A stretch of DNA of 64,000 nt from Bacteroidota bacterium. GTDB lineage: Bacteria; Bacteroidota; Bacteroidia; Chitinophagales; Chitinophagaceae. Positions 9,068-18,370 of this stretch are shown piece by piece; within the stretch, counting starts at the first letter, position 1; every line of letters begins with the position of its first letter. The stretch covers positions 496,001-560,000 of the forward strand of contig JAFDXX010000004.1 in assembly GCA_018267705.1 (NCBI GenBank), given 5' to 3'. The notes beneath the pieces were generated by a model, which saw nothing but the letters and a program-made list of their open reading frames with translations, had not been told where the DNA came from and made no database searches. The position numbers and the translations under genes were made by a program.

Positions 9068-10126
9068 ATGGAAACAACAACAGACTTTAATGTAATCAAA
9101 ATTGAACGTAGTAAATTAAATGATTTGAGTTTAGAAAATATTCCTTTCGGAAAATATTTTTCAGACTATATGCTTGAAGCAGATTATGAAAATGGCGAGT
9201 GGGTAAATGTAGAAATTAAACCATATCAACCATTATTATTAGAACCATCATTAGCTGCTTTGCATTACGGACAAGCCATTTTTGAAGGAATTAAAGCATA
9301 TAAAACAGTTAACGGTGATACGGTTATTTTCAGGCCCTATGATAACTTTAAAAGATTTAATAAATCGGCCGATAGAATGTGTATGCCTGAAGTACCCGAA
9401 CAAATTTTTATTGATGGAATGAAACAATTAATTGCATTAGATAAAAAATGGGTTCCGGCATTAGATGAACATGCTTTATATATTCGTCCATTTATGTTTG
9501 CAACCGATGCAATGCTTGGTGTAAAACCTTCTTCAAAATATAAATTTATTATTCTGCTTAGCCCTACAGGCCCTTATTACGCACAACCAATGAAAATTTT
9601 TGTAGAAGAAAAATATACACGTGCAGCACCCGGAGGCGTTGGTTTTTCTAAAAATGCAGGTAATTATGGCGGAAGCATGATGGCTGCTAAACAAGCACAA
9701 AAATTAGGGTACGATCAAGTTTTGTGGACAGATGCTTTTGAGCATAAATGGTTGCAAGAAGTGGGTATGATGAATGTTATGTTTATAATTAATAACACAG
9801 CAATCACCCCATCGTTAGAAGAAGAAACTATTTTGGCAGGAGTTACCAGAGATAGCGTACTAACATTATTAAAAGAAATGGGCCTACAAACAGAAGAAAG
9901 AAGAATTAATATTGATGAAATAATTGAAGCATATAAAAATGGCTCATTAAAAGAAGTATTTGGTATGGGTACTGCAGCTGCTATTGCACCTATTAAAGAA
10001 CTACGTTATAAAGATTTTGTAATGAAATTTGATACGTGGAAGGTTGCACCCAAAGTAAAAGAATATTTAAGCAATATAAAATATGGCAAAACAGAAGATA
10101 AATATAATTGGCTTGAAAAAGTGTAG
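9068..10126 (+). CDS. ilvE: Branched-chain amino acid aminotransferase
   Basis: PLP fold-type IV transaminase that interconverts Leu/Ile/Val and their 2-oxoacids with 2-oxoglutarate. The 352 residues match the longer eukaryote-like/BCAT group II. Landmarks are LHYGQAIFEGIKAY, RPYDNFKRFNKSADRM, the Schiff-base lysine at about residue 195 in SKNAGNYGGS, and the DQVLWTDAFE...EVGMMN segment. The start METTTDF is the first ATG, 60 bases from the divergent HolD-like gene. Confidence 0.96.
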   Translation: METTTDFNVIKIERSKLNDLSLENIPFGKYFSDYMLEADYENGEWVNVEIKPYQPLLLEPSLAALHYGQAIFEGIKAYKTVNGDTVIFRPYDNFKRFNKSADRMCMPEVPEQIFIDGMKQLIALDKKWVPALDEHALYIRPFMFATDAMLGVKPSSKYKFIILLSPTGPYYAQPMKIFVEEKYTRAAPGGVGFSKNAGNYGGSMMAAKQAQKLGYDQVLWTDAFEHKWLQEVGMMNVMFIINNTAITPSLEEETILAGVTRDSVLTLLKEMGLQTEERRINIDEIIEAYKNGSLKEVFGMGTAAAIAPIKELRYKDFVMKFDTWKVAPKVKEYLSNIKYGKTEDKYNWLEKV

Positions 10127-10204
10127 AAATAGAAAATTTTCAATACAAAACTTCCCATTATTATAGTCTCGAAAACATTATTTTAAATTTGAGATTTTAA
10201 TTTT

Positions 10205-10235
10205 TTGGAATTTCATATTCATCCCATTACCTTTG
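10205..10235 (+). promoter_or_regulatory. Promoter of rpsL-rpsG
   Basis: The -33 TTG at 10205-10207 and the -7 TACCTTTG at 10228-10235 are separated by 20 bases, a full match to the Bacteroidota sigma-A consensus. The rpsL ATG lies 26 bases further on. The same TACCTTTGC core precedes fusA and rpsJ. Confidence 0.8.
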
Positions 10236-10261
10236 CCGTCCCAAAAAAATAAAGAAGCAGA

Positions 10262-10642
10262 ATGCCTACTATTCAGCAATTAGTAAGAAAAGGCCGCGAA
10301 ATCATCAGGGCTAAAAGTAAATCAAGAGCGTTAGATGCTTGTCCTCAACGCCGTGGTGTATGTACCAGAGTATATACAACAACTCCAAAAAAACCGAACT
10401 CAGCTTTACGTAAAGTTGCAAAAGTTCGTTTAACCAATAAAGTTGAGGTTATTGCCTATATTCCGGGTGAAGGGCATAACTTACAAGAACACTCAATTGT
10501 ATTAATACGTGGTGGTCGTGTTAAAGATTTACCAGGTGTACGTTACCACATTGTTCGTGGTAGTTTAGATACAGCAGGTGTAAAAGACCGTAAGAAAAGC
10601 CGTTCAAAATACGGAACTAAAAAAGAAAAAGCTAAGAAATAA
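10262..10642 (+). CDS. rpsL: 30S ribosomal protein S12
   Basis: Decoding-centre protein of the small subunit. The 126 residues cover the family, with [33 protein letters not shown], the streptomycin-site segment [15 protein letters not shown] and the [17 protein letters not shown] loop. The lysines at TTTPKKPNS and GRVKDLPG are the wild-type, streptomycin-sensitive residues. First gene of the str cluster, with its own promoter. Confidence 0.99.
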   Translation: MPTIQQLVRKGREIIRAKSKSRALDACPQRRGVCTRVYTTTPKKPNSALRKVAKVRLTNKVEVIAYIPGEGHNLQEHSIVLIRGGRVKDLPGVRYHIVRGSLDTAGVKDRKKSRSKYGTKKEKAKK

Positions 10643-10724
10643 TTTCCTAATACAAACTTGTACTGAGTAAAGTTTTAATACTTGAAGAAATTCAGCTACA
10701 ACAGTTTTTTAAAAATTAAACAAC

Positions 10725-11192
10725 ATGCGTAAAGCACAAGCCAAAAAATTACCATTAGCTCCTGATGGTAAGTACAACGACAAATTAGTTACCCGTTTTG
10801 TAAACAACTTAATGTGGAGTGGTAAAAAAAGCACAGCAATTACTATTTTTTATGATGCTTTAGATAAAGTAAGTAAAATAACCAATGAAGATGGATATGA
10901 AGTGTGGAAGAAAGCATTGCAAAATGTAACACCGGGTGTAGAGGTAAGAAGCCGTAGAATTGGTGGAGCTACTTTCCAAATTCCTTCAGAAGTACGTGCC
11001 GATAGAAAAATTTCTTTAAGCATGAAATGGTTAATTCGTTACAGCCGTGAAAGAAACGGTAAAACAATGGCTGATAAGTTAGCAGGCGAAATAGTAGCAG
11101 CAAGTAAAGGTGAAGGTGCTGCTTTTAAAAAGAAAGAAGATACACACCGTATGGCAGAAGCTAATAAAGCTTTCTCTCATTTTAAAGTATAA
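10725..11192 (+). CDS. rpsG: 30S ribosomal protein S7
   Basis: Primary 16S rRNA 3'-domain binding protein that nucleates head assembly. At 155 residues it is full length, with [30 protein letters not shown], the [18 protein letters not shown] beta-hairpin and MADKLAGEI. It lies 82 bases after rpsL in the same transcript, which is closed by the hairpin at 11211-11240. Confidence 0.99.
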   Translation: MRKAQAKKLPLAPDGKYNDKLVTRFVNNLMWSGKKSTAITIFYDALDKVSKITNEDGYEVWKKALQNVTPGVEVRSRRIGGATFQIPSEVRADRKISLSMKWLIRYSRERNGKTMADKLAGEIVAASKGEGAAFKKKEDTHRMAEANKAFSHFKV

Positions 11193-11210
11193 ATTTCAAA
11201 TAAAAAATAT

Positions 11211-11240
11211 AAAAGCCACTCAAATTTTGAGTGGCTTTTT
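11211..11240 (+). terminator. Rho-independent terminator after rpsG
   Basis: An 11-bp stem (11211-11221 with 11229-11239; AAAAGCCACTC with GAGTGGCTTTT) is followed by a T run. It separates rpsL-rpsG from fusA, which has its own promoter. Confidence 0.9.
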
Positions 11241-11291
11241 GTTTAAGCCTCTTGCTAAATTTTCCACAATAAAAATTAAATATTTCATCAC

Positions 11292-11323
11292 TTAGTTTAA
11301 AATAACGTAAACCCTTACCTTTG
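11292..11323 (+). promoter_or_regulatory. Promoter of fusA
   Basis: The -7 element TACCTTTG lies at 11316-11323. At the expected 20-base spacing sits TTAG (11292-11295), a one-base variant of the -33 TTTG. Transcription should begin near 11330, giving a leader of about 107 bases. Confidence 0.7.
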
Positions 11324-11337
11324 CCGCCTAAAAAAAA

Positions 11338-11400
11338 GCTGAGAACTGTACAGAATGTACAAGAGTGCGACGCAACATAAGCTGCCACTTGCTTTTCAGC
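11338..11400 (+). promoter_or_regulatory. Predicted folded 5' leader of fusA mRNA
   Basis: This is the GC-richer part of the leader. GCTGAGAA (11338-11345) can pair with TTTTCAGC (11393-11400) to enclose a TGTACA-GAA-TGTACA hairpin (11347-11361) and a possible GAGTG/CACTT helix (11363-11367 with 11386-11390). The branched shape suggests a regulatory element, but some helices are mutually exclusive and no known class matches. Confidence 0.4.
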
Positions 11401-11437
11401 CGGTAATCAAAAAATAAAAACAATAAATAAAAGCGTC

Positions 11438-13588
11438 ATGGCCGAATTAAAATTTCAACGCAACTTTGGTATTGCTGCTCATATTGATGCAGGTAAAACC
11501 ACTACTACCGAACGTATTTTACGTTACACAGGTATGATTCACAGAATTGGTGAAGTACACGATGGTGCTGCTACTACCGATTGGATGGAACAAGAAAAAG
11601 AACGCGGTATTACTATTACTTCGGCTGCTGTTAGCTGCCAATGGAATTTCCCCACTAATAAAGGGGTAAAAACTCCAGATACAAAAAGTTATTATTTTAA
11701 CATTATTGATACTCCGGGACACGTTGATTTTACGGTTGAGGTAGAAAGAAGTATGCGTGTATTAGATGGTTTGATCGCTTTGTTTAGTGCAGTTGATGGT
11801 GTAGAACCTCAATCTGAAACAGTTTGGCGTCAGGCTAACCGTTACAAAGTTCCACGTATTGGTTTCGTAAATAAAATGGATAGAAGCGGTGCCGATTTCT
11901 TAAATGTGGTAAACCAAGTAAAAGAAATGTTAGGTGCTAATGCTGTGCCATTACAATTACCAATTGGTGCTGAAGATAATTTTAAAGGTGTGGTTGACTT
12001 AATTAAAATGAAAGGAATTATTTGGCACATGGAAACAGAAGGAATGACTTATGATGAAATAGATGTTCCTGCTGATATGGTTGATGAAGCAAATGAATGG
12101 AGAGCTAAATTAGTTGAAAGTGTTGCTGAATATGATGATAAATTAATGGAGAAATTTTTTGAAGATCCTAATAGCATTACCGAAGAAGAAATGCACGAAG
12201 CAATACGTAAAGCTTGTATTGATTTAAGCATAGTACCAATGATGTGTGGTTCTTCATTTAAAAATAAAGGAGTACAAACTGCATTAGATGCCGTTTGCCG
12301 TTACCTACCTTCTCCGGTTGATATAGAAGATACAAAAGGTATTAATCCAGATACCGGTGAAGAAGAAGTAAGAAAAGCAGATGCAAAAGAACCCTTTGCA
12401 GCATTGGCTTTTAAAATTATGACCGATCCTTTCGTTGGTCGTTTAGCATTCTTCCGTTGTTATAGCGGGCATTTAGATGCAGGCTCTTATGTATTAAATG
12501 TAAGAAGCGGCAAAAAAGAACGTATTAGCCGTATTATGAAAATGTTTGCTAATAAACAAAACCCTATTGATTTTATTGAAGCCGGCGATATTGCAGCAGC
12601 AGTTGGGTTTAAAGAAATAAAAACCGGTGATACTTTGTGCGATGAAAAACATCCCATCACTTTAGAAAATATGTTTATTCCTGAACCGGTTATCGCTATT
12701 GCAGTAGAACCTAAAACACAGGCCGACGTTGATAAAATGGGCATGGCTATCGCTAAATTGGTAGAAGAAGATCCTACTTTACGTGTAAATACCGATGAAG
12801 ATACAGGCCAAACCATTTTACGTGGAATGGGTGAGTTGCACTTAGAAATTATTATAGACCGTATGCGTCGTGAATTTAAAGTAGAAGTAAACCAAGGTGC
12901 ACCTCAGGTTGCTTATAAAGAAGCATTCGGAACCACAATTGAACACAGAGAAGTATTGAAAAAACAATCTGGTGGTCGTGGTAAATTTGCCGATATTCAA
13001 TTTGAATTTGGCCCTGCCGATGCAGAATGGTTAGCAGCAAACGAAGGAAAACATTTCCAATTTGTAAACGATTTATTTGGCGGCTCAATTCCAAAAGAAT
13101 TTGTTCCGGCAATTATAAAAGGTTTTGAAAGTGCAATGTCAACAGGTGTTTTAGCTGGCTACCCTGTTAACAACATGAAAGTTAGAGTATTTGATGGAAG
13201 TTACCATGATGTGGATTCTGATTCAATGAGTTTTGAATTATGTGCCCGTTCTGCCTTCCGCGAAGCTGGCCGTAGAGCAAAACCAGTTTTACTTGAACCA
13301 ATTATGAAAGTTGAAGTTTTAACACCAGATCAATACATGGGAGATGTAACTGGTGATTTAAACAGAAGACGTGGTATGTTAGAAGGTATGGATAGCCGGA
13401 ACAACTTACAAGTTATTAAAGCAAAAGTACCTTTAAGTGAAATGTTTGGTTATGTAACACAATTACGTTCATTATCTTCTGGCCGTGCTACTTCAACAAT
13501 GGAATTTTCACATTACAATCCTGCACCAAATAACATTGCAGAAGAAGTAATTGCTAAAAACAAAGGCAAAGTAAAAGTAGAAGATTAA
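11438..13588 (+). CDS. fusA: Elongation factor G
   Basis: Ribosomal translocase GTPase. The 716 residues cover all five domains: G1 [14 protein letters not shown] (about 14-27), switch [11 protein letters not shown]3 DTPGHVDF, G4 NKMDRSGAD, and domain IV with [17 protein letters not shown] and the tip loops. Its own promoter and terminator make it a single-gene unit, unlike the continuous str operon of enterobacteria. No tuf gene follows. Confidence 0.99.
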   Translation: MAELKFQRNFGIAAHIDAGKTTTTERILRYTGMIHRIGEVHDGAATTDWMEQEKERGITITSAAVSCQWNFPTNKGVKTPDTKSYYFNIIDTPGHVDFTVEVERSMRVLDGLIALFSAVDGVEPQSETVWRQANRYKVPRIGFVNKMDRSGADFLNVVNQVKEMLGANAVPLQLPIGAEDNFKGVVDLIKMKGIIWHMETEGMTYDEIDVPADMVDEANEWRAKLVESVAEYDDKLMEKFFEDPNSITEEEMHEAIRKACIDLSIVPMMCGSSFKNKGVQTALDAVCRYLPSPVDIEDTKGINPDTGEEEVRKADAKEPFAALAFKIMTDPFVGRLAFFRCYSGHLDAGSYVLNVRSGKKERISRIMKMFANKQNPIDFIEAGDIAAAVGFKEIKTGDTLCDEKHPITLENMFIPEPVIAIAVEPKTQADVDKMGMAIAKLVEEDPTLRVNTDEDTGQTILRGMGELHLEIIIDRMRREFKVEVNQGAPQVAYKEAFGTTIEHREVLKKQSGGRGKFADIQFEFGPADAEWLAANEGKHFQFVNDLFGGSIPKEFVPAIIKGFESAMSTGVLAGYPVNNMKVRVFDGSYHDVDSDSMSFELCARSAFREAGRRAKPVLLEPIMKVEVLTPDQYMGDVTGDLNRRRGMLEGMDSRNNLQVIKAKVPLSEMFGYVTQLRSLSSGRATSTMEFSHYNPAPNNIAEEVIAKNKGKVKVED

Positions 13589-13611
13589 TATTTCTAAATT
13601 TAGTATACTAT

Positions 13612-13643
13612 AAAACCTGTTCATATTTTTGAGCAGGTTTTTT
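13612..13643 (+). terminator. Rho-independent terminator after fusA
   Basis: Stem AAAACCTGTTCA (13612-13623) with TGAGCAGGTTTT, including one wobble pair, is followed by a T run to 13643. A longer reading of the next gene would start three bases after this element, so that longer start is rejected. Confidence 0.85.
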
Positions 13644-13672
13644 ATTTGAGAACCATACAGTATTTTACAATT

Positions 13673-15007
13673 ATGTTTAATAACTTTTTTTTAGAAAAAA
13701 TAATATTACCGGTAGGAGATTTTTGTTTACGCACAACTTTTATAAAAGAGCTGCATTATTGGAGAAACACTATTGCAAACCTGAATGATGAAGCATTAAA
13801 AGAATTACAAAAGCAACGATTGCAGAAATTATTGCAACATACACTTGCCACTATTCCCTTCTATCAGCAACAAAATATTCAATTAACCAATAATCCTTAT
13901 GCAGATATAAAGCAGTTTCCTATCATGCATAAAAGTTTAATGAAGCAAAACATACATAATCTGTTAATACACGATGAAAAGAAAATGATTAAAGAAGGAA
14001 CGAGTGGTTCATCGGGTATTCATGGAGAAGTTTACATGACAGCTTGCGAAGACAGAAACTACCAAGCCGTACAAACATTTTTGTGGGAATGGAGTGGGTA
14101 TAAAATTGGACGACCTATGTTACAAACAGGTATTGCCATAAACAGAGGCTGGATAAAATCTGTAAAAGATACTTTGTTTAAAACAAGTTATGTAAATGCT
14201 TATAACCTTAGCTATGAAAATATTGTACAAACATTAAAGGATGCACAAAAAAACAAGAAAGAATTTTTTGGTGGATATGCATCTTCACTAAATCTATTTG
14301 CCGAAATAGCTATAAAAGAAAATATACATATAAAATTTAAAGGAATATTAGCATGGGGAGATAAATTATTTGATCACTACAAAAAAAACATTATTCAGGC
14401 ATTTGGCAATCCGCTTATTACAGAGTTGTATGGAACTACAGAAGGCTTTGTAATAAGTGCTACTTGCGAGGTAGGCAATTATCATTTAATGACGCCCCAA
14501 TGTTATGTAGAATTATTAGATAAAGATGGGAATGAAGTACAACCCGGCGATCTGGGGCATGTTGTAGTTACACGGTTAGATGCATTCAGTTTCCCTTTAA
14601 TACGATTTTATTTGGGAGATCTTGCTATTAAAGAAGAAGAAACAAAAAAGTGTACTTGCGGAAGGCATTTTCCCTTATTAAAAAAAGTAATAGGCCGTGA
14701 TACAGATATTGTACATACACCAAACGGCAAACCTTTAATTGTACATTTTTTTGCAAGCCTATTTGGCAATTATGGAGAAATTACACAGTTCAGAGTTATT
14801 CAAAAAATAAAAGATGAAATAGAGATTGAATATATACCGTCATCAACTTTTTATCCTGAAATATTAGAAATTATTAATCAAGAAATGTTTTCAAAAGCCC
14901 AAGAAAAATTTAATATAAAATATACCGAAGTAAATTTTATTCCCCCAACACCAAGTGGTAAGCCTCAAATCATTCAGAATTTAATTACTCAAAAATTGGT
15001 TTCTTAA
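13673..15007 (+). CDS. PaaK/CapK-like adenylate-forming enzyme, copy 1
   Basis: A phenylacetate-CoA ligase-family (ANL) protein expected to activate a carboxylate as acyl-AMP; the real substrate is unknown. Its 444 residues include the P-loop GTSGSSGIHGEV, the ELYGTTEGFVIS motif, RLDAFSFPLIRFYLGD (adenylate-binding D), a zinc-like CTCGRHFP cluster and a C-terminal SGKPQIIQNL lysine loop. The ATG at 13673 is chosen because it aligns residue by residue with the paralogue that follows, and a longer form at 13646 would abut the fusA terminator. Relatives often occur in polysaccharide loci. It stands between fusA and rpsJ. Confidence 0.82.
   Translation: MFNNFFLEKIILPVGDFCLRTTFIKELHYWRNTIANLNDEALKELQKQRLQKLLQHTLATIPFYQQQNIQLTNNPYADIKQFPIMHKSLMKQNIHNLLIHDEKKMIKEGTSGSSGIHGEVYMTACEDRNYQAVQTFLWEWSGYKIGRPMLQTGIAINRGWIKSVKDTLFKTSYVNAYNLSYENIVQTLKDAQKNKKEFFGGYASSLNLFAEIAIKENIHIKFKGILAWGDKLFDHYKKNIIQAFGNPLITELYGTTEGFVISATCEVGNYHLMTPQCYVELLDKDGNEVQPGDLGHVVVTRLDAFSFPLIRFYLGDLAIKEEETKKCTCGRHFPLLKKVIGRDTDIVHTPNGKPLIVHFFASLFGNYGEITQFRVIQKIKDEIEIEYIPSSTFYPEILEIINQEMFSKAQEKFNIKYTEVNFIPPTPSGKPQIIQNLITQKLVS
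13869..13914 (+). repeat. 46-bp stretch identical to 15261-15306
   Basis: A perfect direct match, including all synonymous sites, lies within the two PaaK-like genes. It encodes QNIQLTNNPYADIKQ. The surrounding aligned sequence differs at many third positions, so this block is more conserved than its flanks. Confidence 0.85.
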
Positions 15008-15064
15008 ATTAATTGTTTTAAGAATTTGTTACTGAAGTAATTTGATTATATTAGTACTCTTTAA

Positions 15065-16396
15065 ATGATAATCAATAGCTTATTAGAGGGCTTCATATTG
15101 CCTGTTGCAGATTTTTTTTCAGGAACAACCTTTGTTAAAGATTTAGGTTATTGGAGAAATATTGTAAACAATAGTAATGAAAACGAATTACAACAATTGC
15201 AAAAACAAAATTTACAATCTCTATTAAATCATACTATACAATCTATCCCTTTTTATCAAAAACAAAATATTCAATTAACCAATAATCCTTATGCAGATAT
15301 AAAGCAATTCCCCATTATGCATAAAAATTTAATGAAAAATAATTTGCATGAATTACTTATATATGATAAAAATAAAATGGTTAGTGAAAAAAGCAGCGGA
15401 TCATCTGGCATTCAAGGCGAAGTTTTTATGACGGTAAATGAAAGTAGAAAATATCAGGCTATACAAACTGCATTGTGGGAGTGGAGTGGGTATAAACTAG
15501 GATTACCTTTTTTACAAACGGGCATGACACTTAATAGAGGACTTTTAAAATCAATAAAAGATTTTTTGTTTCGGGTACAATATGTAAATGCTTACAATTT
15601 AAATAAAGAACAAATAATTAAAAATTTACACATTGCAAAAAAACGTAACTGCAAATATTTTGGCGGCTATGCTTCATCATTAAATGTATATGCACAAACT
15701 GCAATAGAAGAAAAAATTCATTTAAATCTTAATGGCGTTATTGCATGGGGAGATAAATTGTTTGAACATTATAAACACAATATTGCTAATGCATTTGGCA
15801 ACCCAATACTTACAGAACTATATGGCACAACCGAAGGTTTTGTTATCAGTGCAACTTGCAAGTATGGCAACCATCATTTACTTACGCCGCAAACTTATAT
15901 TGAATTGTTAGATAAGAATGGCAATGAAGTAAAACCAGGTGAAATAGGTTATGTAGTTACCACAAGGTTAGATGCACCAAGTTTTCCGTTGATAAGATAC
16001 TATTTGGGAGATTTAGCCATTAAAGCTGATGAACATGAAAAATGCAAATGTGGAAGAGCCTTACCAATACTGAAAAAAATAATAGGCAGAGATACCGATA
16101 TAATACATACACCAACAGGCAAAGCATTAATTGTACATTTTTTTACAGGGATATTTGAACATTTTAATGAAATAAAACAATTTAGAGTAATTCAAAAAAC
16201 AAAAAACAATATTGAAATTGAATTCATTCCTTCTGAAACCTTTACCCAATTTACTTTAGAAAAAATAAAAGCCGAAATATACAAAAAGGCAGAAGAAGCC
16301 TTCCCTATAACATTTTCAGAGGTTTCTACCATTCCGGCAACAGCTTCCGGAAAGCCTCAAATCGTTCAAAATTTAATTGCAGAAAAAATAGTTTAA
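15065..16396 (+). CDS. PaaK/CapK-like adenylate-forming enzyme, copy 2
   Basis: Tandem paralogue of the preceding gene, 443 residues, starting MIINSLLEGFILPVADFF. It keeps all family motifs: KSSGSSGIQGEV, TELYGTTEGFVIS, RLDAPSFPLIRYYLGD, CKCGRALP and ASGKPQIVQNL. The two proteins look more than half identical by eye over their whole length, which points to duplication with divergence rather than a broken copy. The spacer between them is 57 bases with no terminator, so co-transcription is likely. The substrate is unknown; a role in exopolysaccharide or natural-product acylation is only a guess. Confidence 0.82.
   Translation: MIINSLLEGFILPVADFFSGTTFVKDLGYWRNIVNNSNENELQQLQKQNLQSLLNHTIQSIPFYQKQNIQLTNNPYADIKQFPIMHKNLMKNNLHELLIYDKNKMVSEKSSGSSGIQGEVFMTVNESRKYQAIQTALWEWSGYKLGLPFLQTGMTLNRGLLKSIKDFLFRVQYVNAYNLNKEQIIKNLHIAKKRNCKYFGGYASSLNVYAQTAIEEKIHLNLNGVIAWGDKLFEHYKHNIANAFGNPILTELYGTTEGFVISATCKYGNHHLLTPQTYIELLDKNGNEVKPGEIGYVVTTRLDAPSFPLIRYYLGDLAIKADEHEKCKCGRALPILKKIIGRDTDIIHTPTGKALIVHFFTGIFEHFNEIKQFRVIQKTKNNIEIEFIPSETFTQFTLEKIKAEIYKKAEEAFPITFSEVSTIPATASGKPQIVQNLIAEKIV
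15261..15306 (+). repeat. 46-bp stretch identical to 13869-13914
   Basis: Second copy of the perfect match inside the paralogous gene, consistent with gene conversion between the tandem copies. Confidence 0.85.
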
Positions 16397-16435
16397 AGAA
16401 ATAAATGAAATTCTTTAAAAAAATATCAAAAATTC

Positions 16436-16466
16436 TTGCACAGTAATTTACATACCCCTACCTTTG
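16436..16466 (+). promoter_or_regulatory. Promoter of the S10 operon (rpsJ)
   Basis: TTG at 16436-16438 and TACCTTTG at 16459-16466 are 20 bases apart, a full consensus match. It drives rpsJ and probably the whole S10-spc run. It also shows that an in-frame upstream start at 16464 cannot be used, because that codon lies inside the -7 element. Confidence 0.8.
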
Positions 16467-16496
16467 CAACCCCAACGTAAAAATTGGTTTTCGAAT

Positions 16497-16802
16497 ATGT
16501 CTCAACGAATCAGAATAAAATTACAGTCTTACGATCATAACTTGGTAGATAAATCTGCCGAGAAAATCGTAAAAACTGTACGCAGCACAGGTGCCGTAGT
16601 TACAGGACCCATTCCGCTTCCTACCAGAAAAAGAATATTCACTGTACTTCGCTCACCACACGTAAATAAAAAGAGTCGTGAACAATTCCAATTATGCACA
16701 CACAAACGCTTATTGGATATTTACACATCCTCTTCACGTACGGTAGATGCACTAAGTAAATTAGATTTACCTTCTGGTGTTGAAGTTGAAATTAAAGCAT
16801 AA
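16497..16802 (+). CDS. rpsJ: 30S ribosomal protein S10
   Basis: Small-subunit head protein, also NusE in transcription antitermination. 101 residues starting [18 protein letters not shown], with [28 protein letters not shown] and the C-terminal [11 protein letters not shown]. The start is set by homology and by the promoter, which overlaps the longer reading. First gene of the S10 operon. Confidence 0.99.
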   Translation: MSQRIRIKLQSYDHNLVDKSAEKIVKTVRSTGAVVTGPIPLPTRKRIFTVLRSPHVNKKSREQFQLCTHKRLLDIYTSSSRTVDALSKLDLPSGVEVEIKA

Positions 16803-16874
16803 AGCTTACAAGTTCTTTATAATCACCTACCAATCTTAAACGAAAAAGTAGCTCTGATACAAACTATTAAAATG

Positions 16875-16906
16875 CCATGAAAAATTCAAAAGAATTTAAA
16901 ACATGG
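16875..16906 (+). promoter_or_regulatory. Hairpin in the rpsJ-rplC spacer
   Basis: CCATG (16875-16879) pairs with CATGG (16902-16906), enclosing an A-rich internal loop and AAATTC-AAAA-GAATTT. It is part of an unusually long 266-base intercistronic region (16803-17068). A second hairpin at 17009-17032 lies closer to rplC. Confidence 0.45.
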
Positions 16907-17008
16907 TAAACATATAAACAGGCCCTTCGAGGTTTGTTTACTACCGGTACTTCTACTCTCAATATTTTGAGAAACAAAAGAAAAGGTCGGCAGAAACAAA
17001 AGGATTGA

Positions 17009-17032
17009 ATGAAGCAAATTCATCTGCTTCAT
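17009..17032 (+). promoter_or_regulatory. Second hairpin upstream of rplC
   Basis: ATGAAGCA (17009-17016) pairs perfectly with TGCTTCAT (17025-17032) around an eight-base loop, 37 bases before the rplC start. With the upstream hairpin it suggests a structured intercistronic leader. Confidence 0.45.
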
Positions 17033-17068
17033 GTCCTCATACCTCAGGCGGGCATAAACCGCAAAACG

Positions 17069-17686
17069 ATGAAAGGTATTATTGGAAAAAAAATCGGGAT
17101 GACCAGCATCTTTGCAGCCGATGGCAAGCAAACAGCTTGCACAATTATCGAAGCTGGTCCCAATGTTGTAACTCAGGTTAAAACTCAAGAAACAGACGGT
17201 TACACAGCACTTCAATTAGCATTTGGTGACAAAAAAGAAAAACATTCTGTAAAAGCAGAATTAAATCACTTTGCCAAAGCAAACACTGCACCTAAAAAAT
17301 TTACAAAAGAATTTCGTAATTATTCAATAGAAAAAACTTTAGGCGAAACTATTACCGTAGATATTTTTGCTGAAGGAGACACTGTTGAAGTAGTAGGCAC
17401 AACTAAAGGAAAAGGCTTTCAAGGCGTTGTAAAACGTCATGGATTTTCTGGCGTTGGAGAAGCTACTCACGGTCAACACGATCGTCAAAGAGCACCAGGT
17501 TCAATTGGTAACTCTTCCGATGCAAGCCGTGTATTTAAAGGTATGAGAATGGCAGGAAGAATGGGTGGAGATAGAGTAAAATTAAAAGGCTTGAAAGTGG
17601 TAAAAATTTTCCCTGAAAAAAACTATATACTAATTAGTGGTTCAGTTCCTGGCCATAACGGTTCTATTGTTTTAATTCAGAAGTAA
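17069..17686 (+). CDS. rplC: 50S ribosomal protein L3
   Basis: Early assembly protein that binds near the peptidyl-transferase centre. 205 residues beginning [15 protein letters not shown], with [19 protein letters not shown] and the conserved [24 protein letters not shown] extension. The ATG at 17069 is chosen by homology; a longer frame from 17009 would start inside a hairpin with a non-conserved tail. Confidence 0.98.
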   Translation: MKGIIGKKIGMTSIFAADGKQTACTIIEAGPNVVTQVKTQETDGYTALQLAFGDKKEKHSVKAELNHFAKANTAPKKFTKEFRNYSIEKTLGETITVDIFAEGDTVEVVGTTKGKGFQGVVKRHGFSGVGEATHGQHDRQRAPGSIGNSSDASRVFKGMRMAGRMGGDRVKLKGLKVVKIFPEKNYILISGSVPGHNGSIVLIQK

Positions 17687-17707
17687 TCATAACTTAATTG
17701 AAAGAAA

Positions 17708-18337
17708 ATGCAAGTAGATGTATTAAATATAAAAGGCGAAAAAACAGGCAGAGCGGTTGAGTTACCCGAAGAAATATTCGGTATTGAACCTAATGACCAC
17801 GTTATTTATTTAGCTGTTAAACAATATTTAGCAGCACAACGCCAAGGTACACATAAAGTAAAAACCCGTGCAGAAGTACAAGGTGCAAGCCGTAAACTTC
17901 ACAAACAAAAAGGCACAGGTGGTTCTCGTAAAGGGAACATTCGTAACCCTTTATACAAAGGCGGTGGTACTATTTTTGGGCCTAAACCACACGGTTATGA
18001 GTTTAAATTAAATCGTAAAGTAAAAGATTTAGCTAAAATATCAGCCCTTAGCTACAAAGCAAAAGATGCAGCAATAATGGTTGTTGAAGATTTAGCCTTA
18101 AACGCACCAAAAACCAAAGAAGTTGCGATAGCAATGAAAGGATTAAATGTTACCAATAAAAAAGCATTATTAATAATTGATAGCTATAATGATAATGTTT
18201 ACTTAAGTACCCGCAATATTCCAAATATTGCAACTACTTTATTGGCAGACATTAATACTTACGACATCATGAATGCCGATGTATTGGTAATAACAGAAAA
18301 TGCAGCAAAAATTTTCTCTGAAAACGAAGCAGCATAA
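17708..18337 (+). CDS. rplD: 50S ribosomal protein L4
   Basis: Exit-tunnel protein; in E. coli it also regulates the S10 operon. 209 residues with the tunnel loop region GTHKVKTRAEVQGASRKLHK followed by GTGGSRKGNIRNPLYKGGG, and a C-terminal Rossmann-like part (ALLIIDSYNDNVYLSTRN). 21 bases after rplC. Whether it acts as repressor here is unknown, though the long leader before rplC could be a target. Confidence 0.98.
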   Translation: MQVDVLNIKGEKTGRAVELPEEIFGIEPNDHVIYLAVKQYLAAQRQGTHKVKTRAEVQGASRKLHKQKGTGGSRKGNIRNPLYKGGGTIFGPKPHGYEFKLNRKVKDLAKISALSYKAKDAAIMVVEDLALNAPKTKEVAIAMKGLNVTNKKALLIIDSYNDNVYLSTRNIPNIATTLLADINTYDIMNADVLVITENAAKIFSENEAA

Positions 18338-18370
18338 GCAAAAAATTTAAAACGTTTCAACTAATATAAA

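Noticed and set aside
12487..13112. Reverse-strand ORFs of 78-109 codons inside fusA
   Set aside because: They are antisense shadows of a highly conserved coding region with biased codon use.
13646..13672. Longer N-terminus for the first PaaK-like protein
   Set aside because: It starts three bases after the fusA terminator, and the start at 13673 aligns exactly with the paralogue.
16464..16496. Longer rpsJ start
   Set aside because: The codon lies inside the promoter -7 element, and S10 normally begins at MSQRIRIKL.
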